Source: Pseudevernia furfuracea
Taxonomy: Eukaryota > Ascomycota > Lecanoromycetes > Lecanorales > Parmeliaceae
Assembly: GCA_022315425.1 (NCBI GenBank)
Contig: JAIUPT010000019.1
Coordinates: 1,054,001-1,118,000 of the forward strand
Direction of reading: 5' to 3'
Length of the DNA stretch: 64,000 nucleotides
Shown: positions 20,302-31,773 of the stretch, piece by piece
How the letters are laid out: each line of letters starts with the position of its first letter
Numbering within the stretch: the first letter of the stretch is position 1
Position numbers and translations under genes: made by a program
The notes under the pieces: model-generated
Seen by the model: the letters and a program-made list of their open reading frames with translations, nothing else
The model's database searches: none
What the model was told of the DNA's origin: nothing

Positions 20302-22034
20302 TCAAAAGTCTTTGAATTCGTGGTCGTACTTCTGCGCCATGTCCTTGGTGTATGCGCTCTGGGTTTCCGAAGGGGGGTCATAGTTATCGAAATTACTAGC
20401 GTCAGCTGCGTGTTTCACTTTTGGAATGATAGGGCCTTTGATCTTTCGATGATATAAGGCTTCCCAGTCAATGGTCTTGAAGAACGGGTGAGTCTTCACT
20501 AAAGCAGTGCCGTTGACATTACCGCTGGAAATGTTGCCGAGCCGCTGAGATGGATTGACGGTACAAAGACTGCCAATGAGGTCGCGGGCATCGGATGACA
20601 TCCATTGAGGGTATTTGACCTTCCCTTCTACGATCCTTATTGGTGGGGTTAGTATTGAAAGGGTGTGCACAGGCCGAGATGGACTCACAGCTCATAGATC
20701 TTCATTGGGTTTTGGTTCCAGAACGGCGGCTGCCCAACGAGAAACTCGTAGATGAGAATACCAAACGCCCACCAGTCGACGGCAGTACCGTGCCCTAGTG
20801 AAAATCAGATCATCGAAAATCTGAAGAACAAGGATCAAATTGAGGAGACCTGAAAAGAAGGGTTTGATGAACGCGGCTTTACCTGAATTCCGAATGACTT
20901 CTGGAGCGAGGTACTCTGGTGTTCCACAAAGAGTGTAAGTCTCTCCTATATATAAAGTCAGTCAAACTCCAATCCAAAGTCCCATGATTAGCGTACGATT
21001 CGAGATCTCCTTTGCAAACCCGAAATCCACGAGCTTTAGGTGACCCTCGGAGTCAAGAAGGATATTTTCTGGTTTCAAATCGCGATACGCAATGCCCTTC
21101 ATATCATGTAGGAACTCGAGTATTAGTACAATCTCTGCACCATAGAAACGTGAAGTATCTTCGTCAAAGCGACGTGCCCTCCGCAAGTATGTGAAGACCT
21201 CGCCTCCAGGGCAATAGTCGAGCTTTGAACGGTCAGCGGGATTGTAAGAGCTCTGGGATTGGGTTGCGGACTAGCATATATAAACAGTCCCGGTCCGAGA
21301 AGCTAGTAATCATGGTTGTAATGAAAGGATGGCCGGCTACAGCAGAGAGCGTGTTTCGTTCATTCTTGATGTGTTCGACTTGCTTCAAACGAATGACTGT
21401 AGAACCTGAGTCCGCCTCTCTTATGAAAGACAACTTTGCAATTTACGTACTATCGACCTTGCGGAGTATTTTCAAAGCGAAAACTTTCTGCCCCTCCTTT
21501 GGAGCCCCGGCTAATCGAGACAGCCATACACGCGCAAAGGTTCCTGGACGAATGGGTTAGATGAGACTTCCGAAGGTTCATGGCGACATTACCAGTCCCA
21601 ATAGTTTTGATCAATTCAAAGTCTCCCACTCTCAGTTGTTTGGACGCAGCCCCGACCTCTTTGCTGCGAGGATTTTCCGCAATCTGACTTGGCGACAGAG
21701 GAGGCCCATTACACTCGAAGCATGCTATGAAGTCTTTCTCCTTCTGCTTCTGTTCCTCGTCAATTGGCTTTTCATTGGCCAAGTTGCTGCTGTTGGTACG
21801 GAACAATTTATGGCCGTGAGGAGCGTGGAAGTGGGATTTGAATTTCGCTGTTGCCATCTTGATGCGCTGCAGGCTAAGTCGTCTTGAAGTGATGCTTGGC
21901 GAATTTTCGAGATTGGCAATAGCCTCCGGTGGCAGGACTGCCGTCGAGCGACATCGTTCAGGGAGTGTATTGTGGGGGGAGTGAAGTTGGATGGATGATG
22001 AGCCGGCGGGACTCAGGCCAAGCCCTGGTGCCAT
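20302..22034 (-). CDS. cAMP-dependent protein kinase catalytic subunit
   Basis: Seven exons: 22034-21593, 21543-21451, 21396-21272, 21222-20997, 20945-20883, 20794-20689 and 20635-20302; the introns are 49-88 bp and the joined protein is 462 residues. It is an AGC kinase: glycine loop TIGTGTFARV formed across intron 1, lysine in FALKILRKVD, HIKNERNTLSAVAGHPFI, MLLDYCPGGEVFTYLRRA across intron 3, catalytic loop YRDLKPENILLD, DFGFAKEI, activation loop RETYTLCGTPEYLAPEV with the phosphorylatable Thr, and GTAVDWWAFGILIYEFLVGQ. It ends in the PKA hydrophobic motif FKDF. The 140-residue N-terminal extension resembles the second, PkaC2/PkaB-type fungal paralogue rather than the main one, but this is tentative. 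Acts downstream of cAMP in growth and development, held inactive by the regulatory subunit. Intron 3 has a weak GTCCGC donor. Confidence 0.92.
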
Positions 22035-22855
22035 CTAGACTGCCTTTTCCGCTTTGCTTACCTTAGTTTATGACGGAATTAATGCAAGGATATGTGAGTT
22101 TAATACCTTAAGTTGCTACCGATTTCGGGTCTTCTGCGAGATGATTTGCAGAAAGATCTTTGTCCATTTGAAGAGCACTGTAGTAGTCTGCAGAGGAGTG
22201 CTTGTGGTGGATGATGGATAATGTTTGTCGGGTTGTGTGAGTGATTATGAGCATGAGTGAGATTTCACAAAGTACCCTCGGTAGGATAGTCTAAATAAAA
22301 TTACTCCGTAGAGCCTTCCCGATGAACTTTCTCAGGGCTTTCATACAAAATTACACATTAATGATATTATTATTATTACTACGGAGTTCAATCGATCCAC
22401 TATCCACTGTTCACTTGACATTAATATTTGAAAGGAATAATTCCAGATGATCGGCAGACCGGTTCTTATTATTATTATTGATGTTGTTCATTATACATTT
22501 CATATTAGAGTATTCATTATTCATACTCTACTACCTACTACCTCGTATCTTGTAACACAAGCCATAACACAAAGCGGAATGTCGGGTTTTGCTTATTAAT
22601 AGGTCGACCTCAAGCCACAGAGTATCGCAGACGAACCGCCAGACAATTGTACTTCGTAGTAGTCTGATGAAACATCAAGGACATATGATGAGGTGGAATA
22701 TCAAACCCTTCTTTTGAACCAGCTATATACTCTATGTTTGACGGTCAGGCTTCATTTGGTGTAGTGGCTGACACGAGTTCAAAGTTGGTGCCTACTACAA
22801 CACAGATGCCAGTCCACACTTGCAATTCCGTCCTCCCAAATCCATCGCAAGACCT
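22035..22855. other. Intergenic, A/T-rich
   Basis: About 820 bp between the PKA start and the V-ATPase stop. It has ATTATTATTATTAC-like runs near 22,365 and 22,470 and should contain the PKA promoter. No gene recognised. Confidence 0.5.
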
Positions 22856-23758
22856 TCAATCTGTGCTTGTATTCAGGATGAGAGCAACAATAAGTCTGCA
22901 CTCCGTTAGCCGAGTTTCTCTCTCTCTCTCTCTCTCTCTCTACTATATCAACACGTAGACCTTACCCGTAGAGACCCAGTACCTCTCCAAAAATCAATAT
23001 CAGTACCATGCCCACGAAAATTCTTGACTGTAACATATATGACCGAACTCCCTATACCTCATTAGCTTCGAGATATGCACACGACACGCAGAGAAATGTT
23101 GACTTACAACGTCGCCTACAACCCCAATTGCGTAGCCTGCTGCTAACCCTGTGAAACCGACCGACAGGCCCGCAGCAAGGTGCATAAAGCCACTAGAATT
23201 AAGGTAAGTACGGCAGTAACATATGTGGTATCCATTCTTGTCACTCTACGTACTTAAAAAGACTGTAGCTCTGCGCAGGGGGTGGCTCCAGATCTCCAGC
23301 TATCAAGACTGCTATCACTAGGGAGTATACGGCGATGATACCAGCCATGACCACTGGGATCAGAGACTATAAAATCTTGGAGTCAGCATGGTGATTCCGT
23401 GACTAGCAAAGTGTCCTCCAGACCTTCATTATCAAATCTGGTCTGAATGTCCCCACGCCTGCAATTCCAATGCCGGATTTGGCGGTGCCATATGCTGCCC
23501 CAGCACCTGCGTACACCGCGTAAGCCATCTAGCAGTAGCAGGATCACGAATCACTTTCGAAGAGCATACATCCAAATATCATCTGCGAAACATTAGCCTG
23601 CAGCGCTACAGTAAGGAAGTCGAGGTGACTTGTAGCTTACGGCAAATGCGATACCCCCCTGCACACATCGATTAGTATTGTTCTAAGTAGCAAAGATCTG
23701 AATGTCATACCATCCCAAAAAAGGGCGCGAACTTGGGAGACAGCTCTGCTTCCGCCAT
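22856..23758 (-). CDS. vma3: V-type ATPase proteolipid subunit c
   Basis: Eight short exons invisible to simple ORF search: 23758-23711, 23658-23641, 23582-23570, 23506-23424, 23366-23254, 23192-23108, 23051-22966 and 22895-22856, joining to 161 residues, the usual length of subunit c. It forms the membrane ring that carries protons through the V-ATPase Vo sector in vacuole and Golgi. Motifs: MAEAELSPKFAPFFGM, GAAYGTAKSGIGIAGVGTFR, LIMKSLIPVVMAGIIAVYSL, GFMHLAAGLSVGFTGLAAGY, QSRIFVGMVLILIFGEVLGL with the proton-binding Glu, ending LIVALILNTSTD. Four transmembrane helices result. Exons 2 and 3 are only 18 and 13 nt. The N-terminus favours Vma3 (c) over Vma11 (c'). The gene is divergent from rom2. 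Confidence 0.95.
22917..22940. repeat. (TC)12 microsatellite in V-ATPase intron 7
   Basis: A perfect dinucleotide run lies within the last intron (22896-22965) of the subunit c gene; on the coding strand it is (GA)n, located between donor and acceptor. Likely length-polymorphic. Confidence 0.95.
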
Positions 23759-24477
23759 CTTGCCCTCGATTTGCTTATTCTAGATGGCGAGTTTCTCGGC
23801 CAGACTTCGCTAATCGCTGACCTATTGTAGACAATTCCAGAAACTCCTCCAGAGGGACTGTAGAAGAAGAGTTGTCGGAGGGAAAGAAGGCTCAGCAAAG
23901 TGGTCAGATGGCTATGGTTCCAATGTGAAGTTTGTTGCAGCAGTGAGTGTCTAGGTAGTGGAGTGTGGAGTGTTGGGCAGTCGATGCAGGGTTCGCAGAA
24001 CCGGACTTGTCCATCCCGGGATTTCTCACTCGCCCGCTACAGCCATTCCCGAAACATCAGTCCAGATCTTCCACCAAGAGCCACTTGAAAAGGCGATATC
24101 ACTGCATAATCCAGATGCTATTTACCGTACTTGCAACGATTGCCTTCTCCTTTGGTCTGGCTCACTCTCCAACAAACGGTCGGGCCGTCCTCTAAATACC
24201 CACTTCGCGAACACTAACAAAACAACACCTCTGACTTGACTGCACGAAGAAACAACAGCAGAAGTCAGAAGCACGAAACAAACAGCTATGCCTGCAATTT
24301 AGCATAGGTAGCTTTTGCACCGATGTCGATAGTTCTGGAACCTTTGCCATCAGTCTAATGACAGGCAGTCAGCCATATCCTCTATAGGTCTGCTGGGAAA
24401 GCATCGCCTGCTGCCGTTTGATACAATTTCGGACCCATATTGTAGCGGAAACAGGATTCAAGACTACGTTGCCAGGT
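23759..24477. promoter_or_regulatory. Divergent promoter region of V-ATPase c and rom2
   Basis: 719 bp separate the two start codons, which point away from each other, so both promoters must be here. Open frames of 62-93 codons occur on the + strand but show no known motif. No specific binding site can be claimed. Confidence 0.5.
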
Positions 24478-27400
24478 ATGGCAGATTATGGGGTCCAGCA
24501 GGATAGGAACATCCGTCCAAACAACTATGGCCATGCATCCTCCTATCAAAGAGATGCGGCTTTCTCGAATATATTTGGAGCTTCTCCGCCCCCAGGAAGA
24601 TCTCAGACCATGAGCAGCCAAGTCGCTCAGCTGCCTGCTGAACGATCGCAAACCATGACCTCTCAATCCTCCGTGGCGTCTCAAATATCGTCCGCAGCGG
24701 CGCGAAGGCCTTCTCCAGGGGATCGCCAACAATCGAACGGCTATCCTCCCTCCAATACGAATGGATATTATCCAAACCAGAGACAAAGTAGTGGTCTTGT
24801 ACAGCCGCAACCGCAGCCTCAGTATCTGCCTCAACCATTGAACCCCAATCAACGTCCATATCCTCAACCTCAGCGCATTGACGCTCGCCAGCCAGCGCAA
24901 TCGCAATACAATATACAGCCACCTAATCGTGGTTATCCTCCAAGCCTTGTAGACTCCTACAAGCCTATCCCGAATCGAGGATACCCTTCCAATCCGGCTC
25001 TCAATGCCGATCCGTACCGAACGCAGTCCATGGCGTCGATGAGAGCCCCCGCGACCTACAATCCGCCTCCGAGCAATTACAACCAAGCCTCCGCGAACTC
25101 TTTCCGTCAACCTTCATATCAGTCTTTAGGGTCTAGAACGACAGCGCAAGGACGAATCGTCCCCGAACGGCATGACGAGAGAGCCATGTCGATGAACTCT
25201 TTCTCGACGGAAAGAGATCACAACCAGACTATGAGTGGAAGAGTGATACCAAACCGGAGAAGAGAATCTGGTGCAGAGCTTCCCACGGATGATGATTCCA
25301 CTCGAGATACTCCTTCACGCACGCCAACCCTAACCAACCCAAGTGCTCGTGACAGGACCACCAGTCCTGATAGTACCCCCTCCCGAACGATGTCTATGGC
25401 ATCTACCATTGTTCCTCCCTCCGAAGCAAATGACTCTTTACAGCATAGGCCTTCCGTACAGAAGGGGATCTCTGGTAATAGTGCTGTCATCTCCGCCCAG
25501 AGCAGGGCTCCGTTGGTATATCCTGCGCTTTTATCCCGAGTGGCGGATGTTTTCCGCGAACGAATATCAGCTGGGGACCGTAATAAGAACGACTTGTCCT
25601 ACAAATTCGCTTTCACTGGCGCAGAAGCTGTAGATCTGATATCGTACATAATCAAGACTACTGATCGAAACCTTGCTTTGCTGCTAGGCCGAGCCCTGGA
25701 CGCGCAAAAGTTCTTTCATGACGTTACTTATGATCACCGTCTCAGGGATTCCTCAGCGGAGATATTCCAATTCCGGGAATCTCTGATGGAGGATACGTCG
25801 ACACACGTCAATGGCGTATTCACTCTTCTCACAGAATGCTATTCGCCCACCTGCACAAGAGACCAACTTTGCTATTCTATAGCCTGTCCTCGACGGTTGG
25901 AGCAACAGGCACGATTGAATTTGAAGCCACAGCCAGGGTTGAGGCGTCAGCAGTCATCAACAAGCATACATGGCGAGGAGACGGATGAGCAGAAGCTCTG
26001 GATTAACACAGTTACAAAAGAAGTTGCTGACAGCGTGGGAGAAAAGGAGAAGAAACGACAAGAAGTGATATCGGAGATAATGTATACCGAGCGCGACTTC
26101 GTGAAAGATCTTGAATATTTGCGTGATTTCTGGATGAAGCCTCTGCGCTCTGCGAACACTTTGAGTCCATCCCCAATTCCTGAGCGACATCGAGAAAGAT
26201 TTATTCGAACCGTTTTCTCCAATTGCATGGAAGTGCACTCGGTAAATTCGCGAATGGCTGAGTTTTTGACGAGAAGACAGCAAGAGAATCCAGTGGTACG
26301 GAATGTAGGTGACATATTCTTGGAATGGGTACCAAAATTTGGTCCGTTCATCAAGTATGGAGCCAACCAGCTCTGGGGCAAACATGAGTTCGAGTTGGAG
26401 CGCACAAGAAACCCCGTCTTTTCGAAATTTGTTGACGAGACAGAGCGCCTCAAAGAGTCAAGAAAGCTTGAATTGAATGGGTACTTGACCAAGCCAACCA
26501 CGAGATTGGCACGGTACCCCTTGCTTCTCGAAAACGTTCTGAAATACACAGCGGAAGATAACCCAGACATCAAGGACATCCCTAAAGCTACTGCAATGAT
26601 AAAAGACTTGCTGCAGAAAGTGAATACGGAGTCTGGCAAAGCCGAAAACCAATTTAACTTACGGCAGCTACAGTCGGCTTTGAAATGGACTTCGGGCGGA
26701 CAAGGCGATCAGCTGAAACTTCTGGAGGAGGGTCGTGAACTGGTCTATAAAGGCCCCTTGAAGAAGAGTCCGACGGACTCGAGCGAAGTCCATGTGTACC
26801 TGTTCAACCATGCTCTGCTTTTTGTAAGACAAAAAACAAACAACAGACAGGAAGAGCTCCGGGTGTACAAGAAACCCATTCCGCTTGAGCTGTTGATTAT
26901 CACCCAGATGGAGGAGGTCATTCCCAAGTTAGGCATCTCAAAAAGGCCATCGTCAAGTCTAATACCTGGGGCAAAAGCTGCGATCAATGGTCCAAAAGCT
27001 GCTGGCGGCGCCAAAGAAGGCTTTCCCATGACGTTTCGGCACATTGGTAAAGGTGGATTCGAGCTGACTCTTTACGCTAGCTCAACAATTGCCAGACGGA
27101 AATGGATGGAGAACATCGAGACCCAGCAGGCTAAACTTCGAGATCGTGGTAATTTCTATACCAAGACAGTGCTTTGCGACAATTTCTTTACGAACGCTCA
27201 CAAAGTAAACTGCCTTGTGCCAATCGGTAAGTTCTCGGTGACCGTCTCTTGAGATACGAGCTGATGCCCGGTAGATGGTGGTCGCAAGCTTGTTTTCGGG
27301 ACGGACTCCGGTGTCTATGTATCAGACCGCAAGCCCAAATCGCCCGCCGCCAGACCCAGACGCGTGCTTGACATTTCTTCGGTCACTCAAATCGATGTCT

Positions 27401-28307
27401 TAGAGGAATACCAACTTCTACTTGTACTTGCCACTAAGAGTCTAATGTCATACCCCTTGGAGGTCCTGGATTCTCCTGACAATGTGTCGCCAATGTTGAA
27501 GAGACCAAAGAAGATCCAGAACCATGCCAACTTCTTCAAAGCAGGAGTTTGTATGGGGAGGCATCTTGTGTGTTCAGCCAAAATGTCAGGGATCTCCACC
27601 ACCATCAAGGTTTTTGAGCCGATGGACACAATCTCAAAGGGCAAAAAGAAGCCAGCCATAGGTAGAATGTTTCAAGGTGGCCAAGACACACTCAAGCCGT
27701 TCAAGGTATGTATAACGCATTTATTGGTGGAGCCTCATACTGAACACCCTAGGAATTCTATGTACCCGCAGAGTCGTCATCGATAGACTTTTTAAGATCC
27801 AAGCTATGTGTTGCTTGTTCTCGAGGCTTCGAAGTAGTGAGCCTCGAGACCCTTGAGACCCAACCCCTTCTCGACCACGCCGATACCTCTCTCGATTTCG
27901 TCACTCGCAAAGATATCATCCCTATTTCCATCGAACGGCTCAATGGTGAATTTCTTCTCCACTACACCGACTTCTCTTTCTTTGTGAATCGAAATGGTTG
28001 GCGGGCGCGACCTGACTGGGTTATAAATTGGGAAGGTCGGCCTCAGACCTTTGCCCTCTCGCATCCTTACCTCCTTGCGTTTGAGCCAAATTTCATTGAG
28101 ATACGCCAGTTAGAGACCAGCCAACTGGTGCATATCATCACGGCGAAGAACATCCGCATGTTGCACTCTTCGACACGAGAGGCAAGTCACCATCTACTTA
28201 ATTGCTCACAAACTAACCGTAAGACCCAGATTCTGTACGCTTATGAAGATGAAGGCGGCGAAGACGTCGTCGCAAGCTTGGACTTTTGGAGCAAACCAGC
28301 ACAATGA
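24478..28307 (+). CDS. rom2: Rho1 guanine nucleotide exchange factor ROM2 (DEP-DH-PH-CNH)
   Basis: Activates Rho1 at the plasma membrane in the cell wall integrity pathway. Four exons: 24478-27226, 27275-27705, 27753-28181 and 28230-28307, giving 1,228 residues. The first 330 residues are Gln/Pro/Ser/Tyr-rich and disordered. A DEP domain follows (about 345-430, LLSRVADVFRERISAGDR), then the DH domain (about 527-720, EVISEIMYTERDFVKDLEYL and GYLTKPTTRLARYPLLLENV), the PH domain (about 745-880) and the citron homology CNH domain (from about 915, DGGRKLVFGTDSGVYVSDRK to DVVASLDFWSKPAQ). I start at MADYGVQQ; the frame is open 60 bp upstream but offers no ATG. The last intron (28182-28229) appears to be GC-AG and is 48 bp and open, so retention would insert 16 residues. 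Confidence 0.94.
28182..28229 (+). other. Probable GC-AG intron in rom2
   Basis: The intron begins GCAAGT, has a CTAAC branch site 15-20 bp before the end and ends CCCAG. Removing it joins HSSTRE to ILYAYEDE, the continuous CNH sequence of fungal homologues. No GT donor gives the right phase. Its length is a multiple of three and has no stop, so both spliced and unspliced mRNAs encode protein. Confidence 0.75.
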
Positions 28308-28900
28308 CCCTCGTAAAAACGAAAAATACTTTGAATTGGCACCGACCCCAGCCTCGTCTCTTGTACCTCGCCGTTCGCGAGTATTTGCGGCTCGAGGGTG
28401 TCTGGCGTTCCATCACCTCTATCACCTCAGCATATCGTTCATCTATGGGTGGCTTTTCTGTAATAATATTGGCTACCCAGGAATAGAAGGAGTTTGGCGT
28501 ATCTTCGTGATCTGTGTGAGAAGGCAAGCACGGAAACCATACGGGATGGACCGTTTTTACATGGCTCTTTGGAATTTGGCATAGCAGCATATCTAGGCGT
28601 CCAAATTCAAATGAGCAGGCCATTGACTTCTGCTGGTCTTTAGCAGGCTAGGTTTTAGCGGCGACGCTTGACCGCGATTAGGAGGCATCTTACGAGCAAG
28701 CTAGGGCAGTTTTGCCTCTTGAGAGCAAGCTGTCAATGTAAATCTGACCAGGTCTTCTCTTCGAATTATAGGTGATGCTGGAACAGGCCACCAATTTTGA
28801 CAATGGATCGTCGACTTTGACACCCTCCAGAACCTGTCTTCCATCGAGCTTGACGTCTCCATGTCATCGACCTTTGGACGTGAATACTTACACATCCTAA
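28308..28900. other. Convergent intergenic region
   Basis: 593 bp between the rom2 stop (+) and the stop of the NUDT14-like gene (-). Open frames on both strands here have no motif. Nothing else recognised. Confidence 0.5.
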
Positions 28901-29953
28901 TCATAGCTTCCCCTCCTTCCTCAATCCCTCGTAGAGCGCCCACCCAGCCAAAACCTTTGCATCCCTTCCCCCTTGCCGCCAAACTTCCTTCAACGGGCAA
29001 AGCATTAGCGTAATCTTCTCTCCGTGATCTCTCAGGCCCGCCAGCTTTCCCTGCCATTCCTTCATCTGTTCTCTTGGTATTCTCTTTTGCCACAAAAAAA
29101 TCGGAACAAACTCGTCACAGCCCCCCGGCGACGGATAGACAGCCTGCTGTAAATGTTCCTCATCATCAGAGGTGGTGCTGGACAAGGCGAGTTCGGTCAT
29201 GTTTATGAGCTCGTTTGCTGGAACCTCCAATCCCGTCTCTTCTTCAATCTCCTTCGCGGCGCCACCGGCAAATGTACCAGCGTCATCGAGCATGCCGGCT
29301 GGAAGTTCGACAAGGGACAGCGAGCCGGCAGGGATACGTGGTTGTAGGGTGAGAATCACATGTTTCTCATCCTCCGAATTGGAAGGGACATCATCAGGTT
29401 GTAGGATTAGTAACATGCCGACGCTGCCGCCTCGTAACTGGATTACGATTCCTCAGTCGGTATTGCCTATTTGGAGGGTGATACAAGACTTGGAACATGT
29501 TGCGAGGGTGAACATATCTCAAGTCTCAAGCTTTTGTCCAAGAGAGGCAACGGGGACTCTGAAATTACGTACAAAGACGGAACCAGGTAGCTTCTCACCC
29601 CTGTCGTTTGAGACTTCTGCTTTCAACTTGATAAAGCCAATGCGTTTACCGCCAAAGAAGTCCACGGACTGGATTTCGATGTTGCGGAGCTTGTAGGGAG
29701 CAGAATGGAAGGTATGAGACTTGTTCTGCTGCGTGGAAAGAGAATGCTGCAGTGTAGAAATCCATGCTTTGAAGGCTGGGAATGAAAGCAGCTGCTCCTG
29801 GGAGAGGTCCGAGGTCAGATGAACTGGAACCTCTGGCTTGCTGTCAGGGAGACAAAATATGGACATTGCAGCTAGACTTGATGTAGAAAGGACCGAATTC
29901 GATGGGTTGGAAGAAACGAGATGGGTAGCTGCCAGCCGCCAGCGATTTAACAT
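28901..29953 (-). CDS. Nudix hydrolase, NUDT14-like ADP-sugar diphosphatase
   Basis: Two exons, 29953-29573 and 29437-28901, with a 135-bp intron (GTACGT donor, CCAG acceptor, phase 0), giving 305 residues. Splicing builds LPGSVFLRGGSVGMLLILQP. Nudix features are VELPAGMLDDAGTF and AAKEIEEETGLEV; the box has Gly and Lys where the strict consensus has Glu and Arg, the first of these being usual in the NUDT14 group as I recall it. Family-specific blocks are YPSPGGCDEFVPIFL, LAGLRDHGEKI and AKVLAGWALYEGLRKEG. It probably hydrolyses ADP-glucose/ADP-ribose-type nucleotide sugars. The chosen start MLNRWRLAATHLVSSN gives a mitochondrial-leader-like N-terminus; a later Met at 29866 gives a 276-residue cytosolic form. 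The gene is head-to-head with a second Nudix gene. Confidence 0.88.
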
Positions 29954-30137
29954 CGGGTTGTTTCCTTGACCATAAAACACTGGGGCAGTGGGGAATAATG
30001 ATTTTTGGGGTATTGTCGGTGATTAGATCAGAAATATGTGCAATCTCCGGATACAGTAACAAACCAAGGTACCGATAAATAACATAAGACCCAGGTTTGC
30101 TCAGGGTTCAATGTTGAATTGCCCACAAGAAGCATCA
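29954..30137. promoter_or_regulatory. Short bidirectional promoter between two Nudix genes
   Basis: Only 184 bp (about 270 bp if the NUDT14-like gene starts at 29866) separate the divergent start codons, so the two genes probably share regulatory sequence. No individual site is claimed. Confidence 0.6.
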
Positions 30138-31077
30138 ATGTCGGGGAACCTGAAGGCATCAGATGCCAAAGTCATATCGACTCAACCATTGGTATCTTCA
30201 ACTATGATGTCCTCGTACTCCAGCTAATGGGAGCAGATGATCAAAGATGCCCGCTGGACAAAGCTAGTCTTGTACACTACGTGTAAAGAAATCCCATAGC
30301 AGAACGCTTTCTTATCATGGTTTTAGGACAACATACACAGATCCTTTGGGCAAACAGCGAACCTGGGAGTCTGCCGAACGGTCGACACGACCTAAAAACT
30401 CTCCCATCGATGGAGTTGGCATTGTAGCTATCCTACAAAAACCATCAGGCCCTGAACTCCTATTGCAAAAGCAATTCCGTCCTCCCATCAACCAAGTGGT
30501 TATTGAGGTGCCCGCAGGCCTTATCGATGAAGGAGAAAGTGCAGAGGAGAGTGCGGTGAGGGAGTTGAGGGAGGAGACCGGGTACGTTGGAATCGCGGCG
30601 GAGGTACGTATTTTCGGAATCGAGAAGTCCTCAACCGACCTCAATCTTGAGTCTTGAGAATGTTCCAGGAGTGTTTGCGCCTCAGAATTGTCTCATGGCT
30701 CGGAATTCTTTCTTGAATAGGCAATGCTGATTTCGAAATCTTATCAGGTCAGTCCTGTTATGTTTAACGGTGAGTCTTCGTCATACTTTTCTGTATCTTG
30801 TAGAGAAGAGTTTCTGAACCAAAGCTCGTCTCTAGACCCTGGGTTCTGCAATACGAACTTGAATATGGTCCATGTCAACGTCGATATGTCGCTACAAGAG
30901 AACCAAAATCTCAAGCCCGAGCTAGAAGAGAATGAGTTCATCGAAGTCTTCTCGACCCCACTGAAGACGCTATATGTCGAATGTAAGCGTCTAGAAGCAG
31001 AGGGTTACGCCATAGATGCAAGGGTAGGGACGCTAGCTGAAGGGATTGAGGTTGCGAGGCGATGGAAGCTACAGTGA
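30138..31077 (+). CDS. ysa1: ADP-ribose pyrophosphatase, YSA1/NUDT5 family
   Basis: Five exons: 30138-30191, 30237-30271, 30327-30603, 30748-30769 and 30836-31077, giving 209 residues, typical of Ysa1. It hydrolyses ADP-ribose to AMP and ribose 5-phosphate, clearing a reactive product of NAD turnover. Splicing gives ARWTKLVLTTYTDPLGKQRT followed by WESAERSTRP, the family's N-terminal block, then DGVGIVAIL, KQFRPPINQVVIEVPAGLID and a canonical Nudix box (GLIDEGESAEESAVRELREE, then TG). Exon 4 is only 22 nt and joins SPVMFN to DPGFCNTNLNMVHVNVD. The second intron has two possible donors (TT|GTACAC and AC|GTGTAA); the first matches the family better. The first exon (18 residues) is the least certain part. 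Confidence 0.92.
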
Positions 31078-31773
31078 CCATGATGTTTTTTTACTACGAG
31101 ACCGCAAACATTATTGGCCACCAAATATCGGAATGGTGAGGTGGTGGACCTTCTCCATGGCAAGAGCAGAGAAAATGCCTTTGGTGGGGACAAGAGCTTA
31201 TAGTGAAGCTCAATACCTGCACTTCCAGATACTCCACTGATGCCAACCTTGCGGGGGCTTGCCTCTTGCTTGTTCTCTCTACGGCCAGAATTAATACTTT
31301 GCCCTGATTTATCATCATACGGTGAAGTTAATTGTGGACAGTAGATATAAGCGTTGACGCGGGAAGTGCCCCTATAAATGCGAAGCAGACTGTGTCCGGT
31401 CCGATATTCATCGTACTTTCCCTTTCTTACCCCTATATTCTTACTCTTACAAGTCTTATTCCTTAGAAAACCCCACAACCACCAGTAACTATAGTCTAAA
31501 AATTTCACATACATTGATAATCACAATTCTTTCATTACTTTATATTTAGGTGCACGACATGTCGAATATTTATTGGGGCTTCAAAATCCGGCTTATACTC
31601 TAGAGTATTTTGAAAAAGTCAGATCGCAAAATCTCAACGCAATCTCGATTATTCTCCGTAGTTACCTAAGGTACTTTAGTCATTCTTTTTTATTCCATTT
31701 CAACCGCAATGCGTCTTTGCCACACTCCTATACATCCATTCCTCCCTGTCTGACCTTTCATAATCTGCAAATC
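31078..31773. other. Intergenic, upstream of erg1
   Basis: 696 bp between the ysa1 stop and the erg1 ATG, both on +. The erg1 frame is open back to 31,573 but without an ATG there. It should contain the erg1 promoter and leader. No other feature recognised. Confidence 0.5.

Noticed and set aside
24418..24477. 20-codon extension of rom2
   Set aside because: It also starts at a TTG; the first ATG is at 24,478.
24382..25110. 242-codon open frame on the minus strand
   Set aside because: It is antisense to the low-complexity N-terminal part of rom2; its Arg/Leu/Ile-rich product is a by-product of the Gln/Pro/Tyr codons on the other strand.
31573..31773. 67-codon N-terminal extension of erg1
   Set aside because: The frame opens at a TTG, not ATG, and the added residues resemble no squalene epoxidase; the ATG at 31,774 is preferred.
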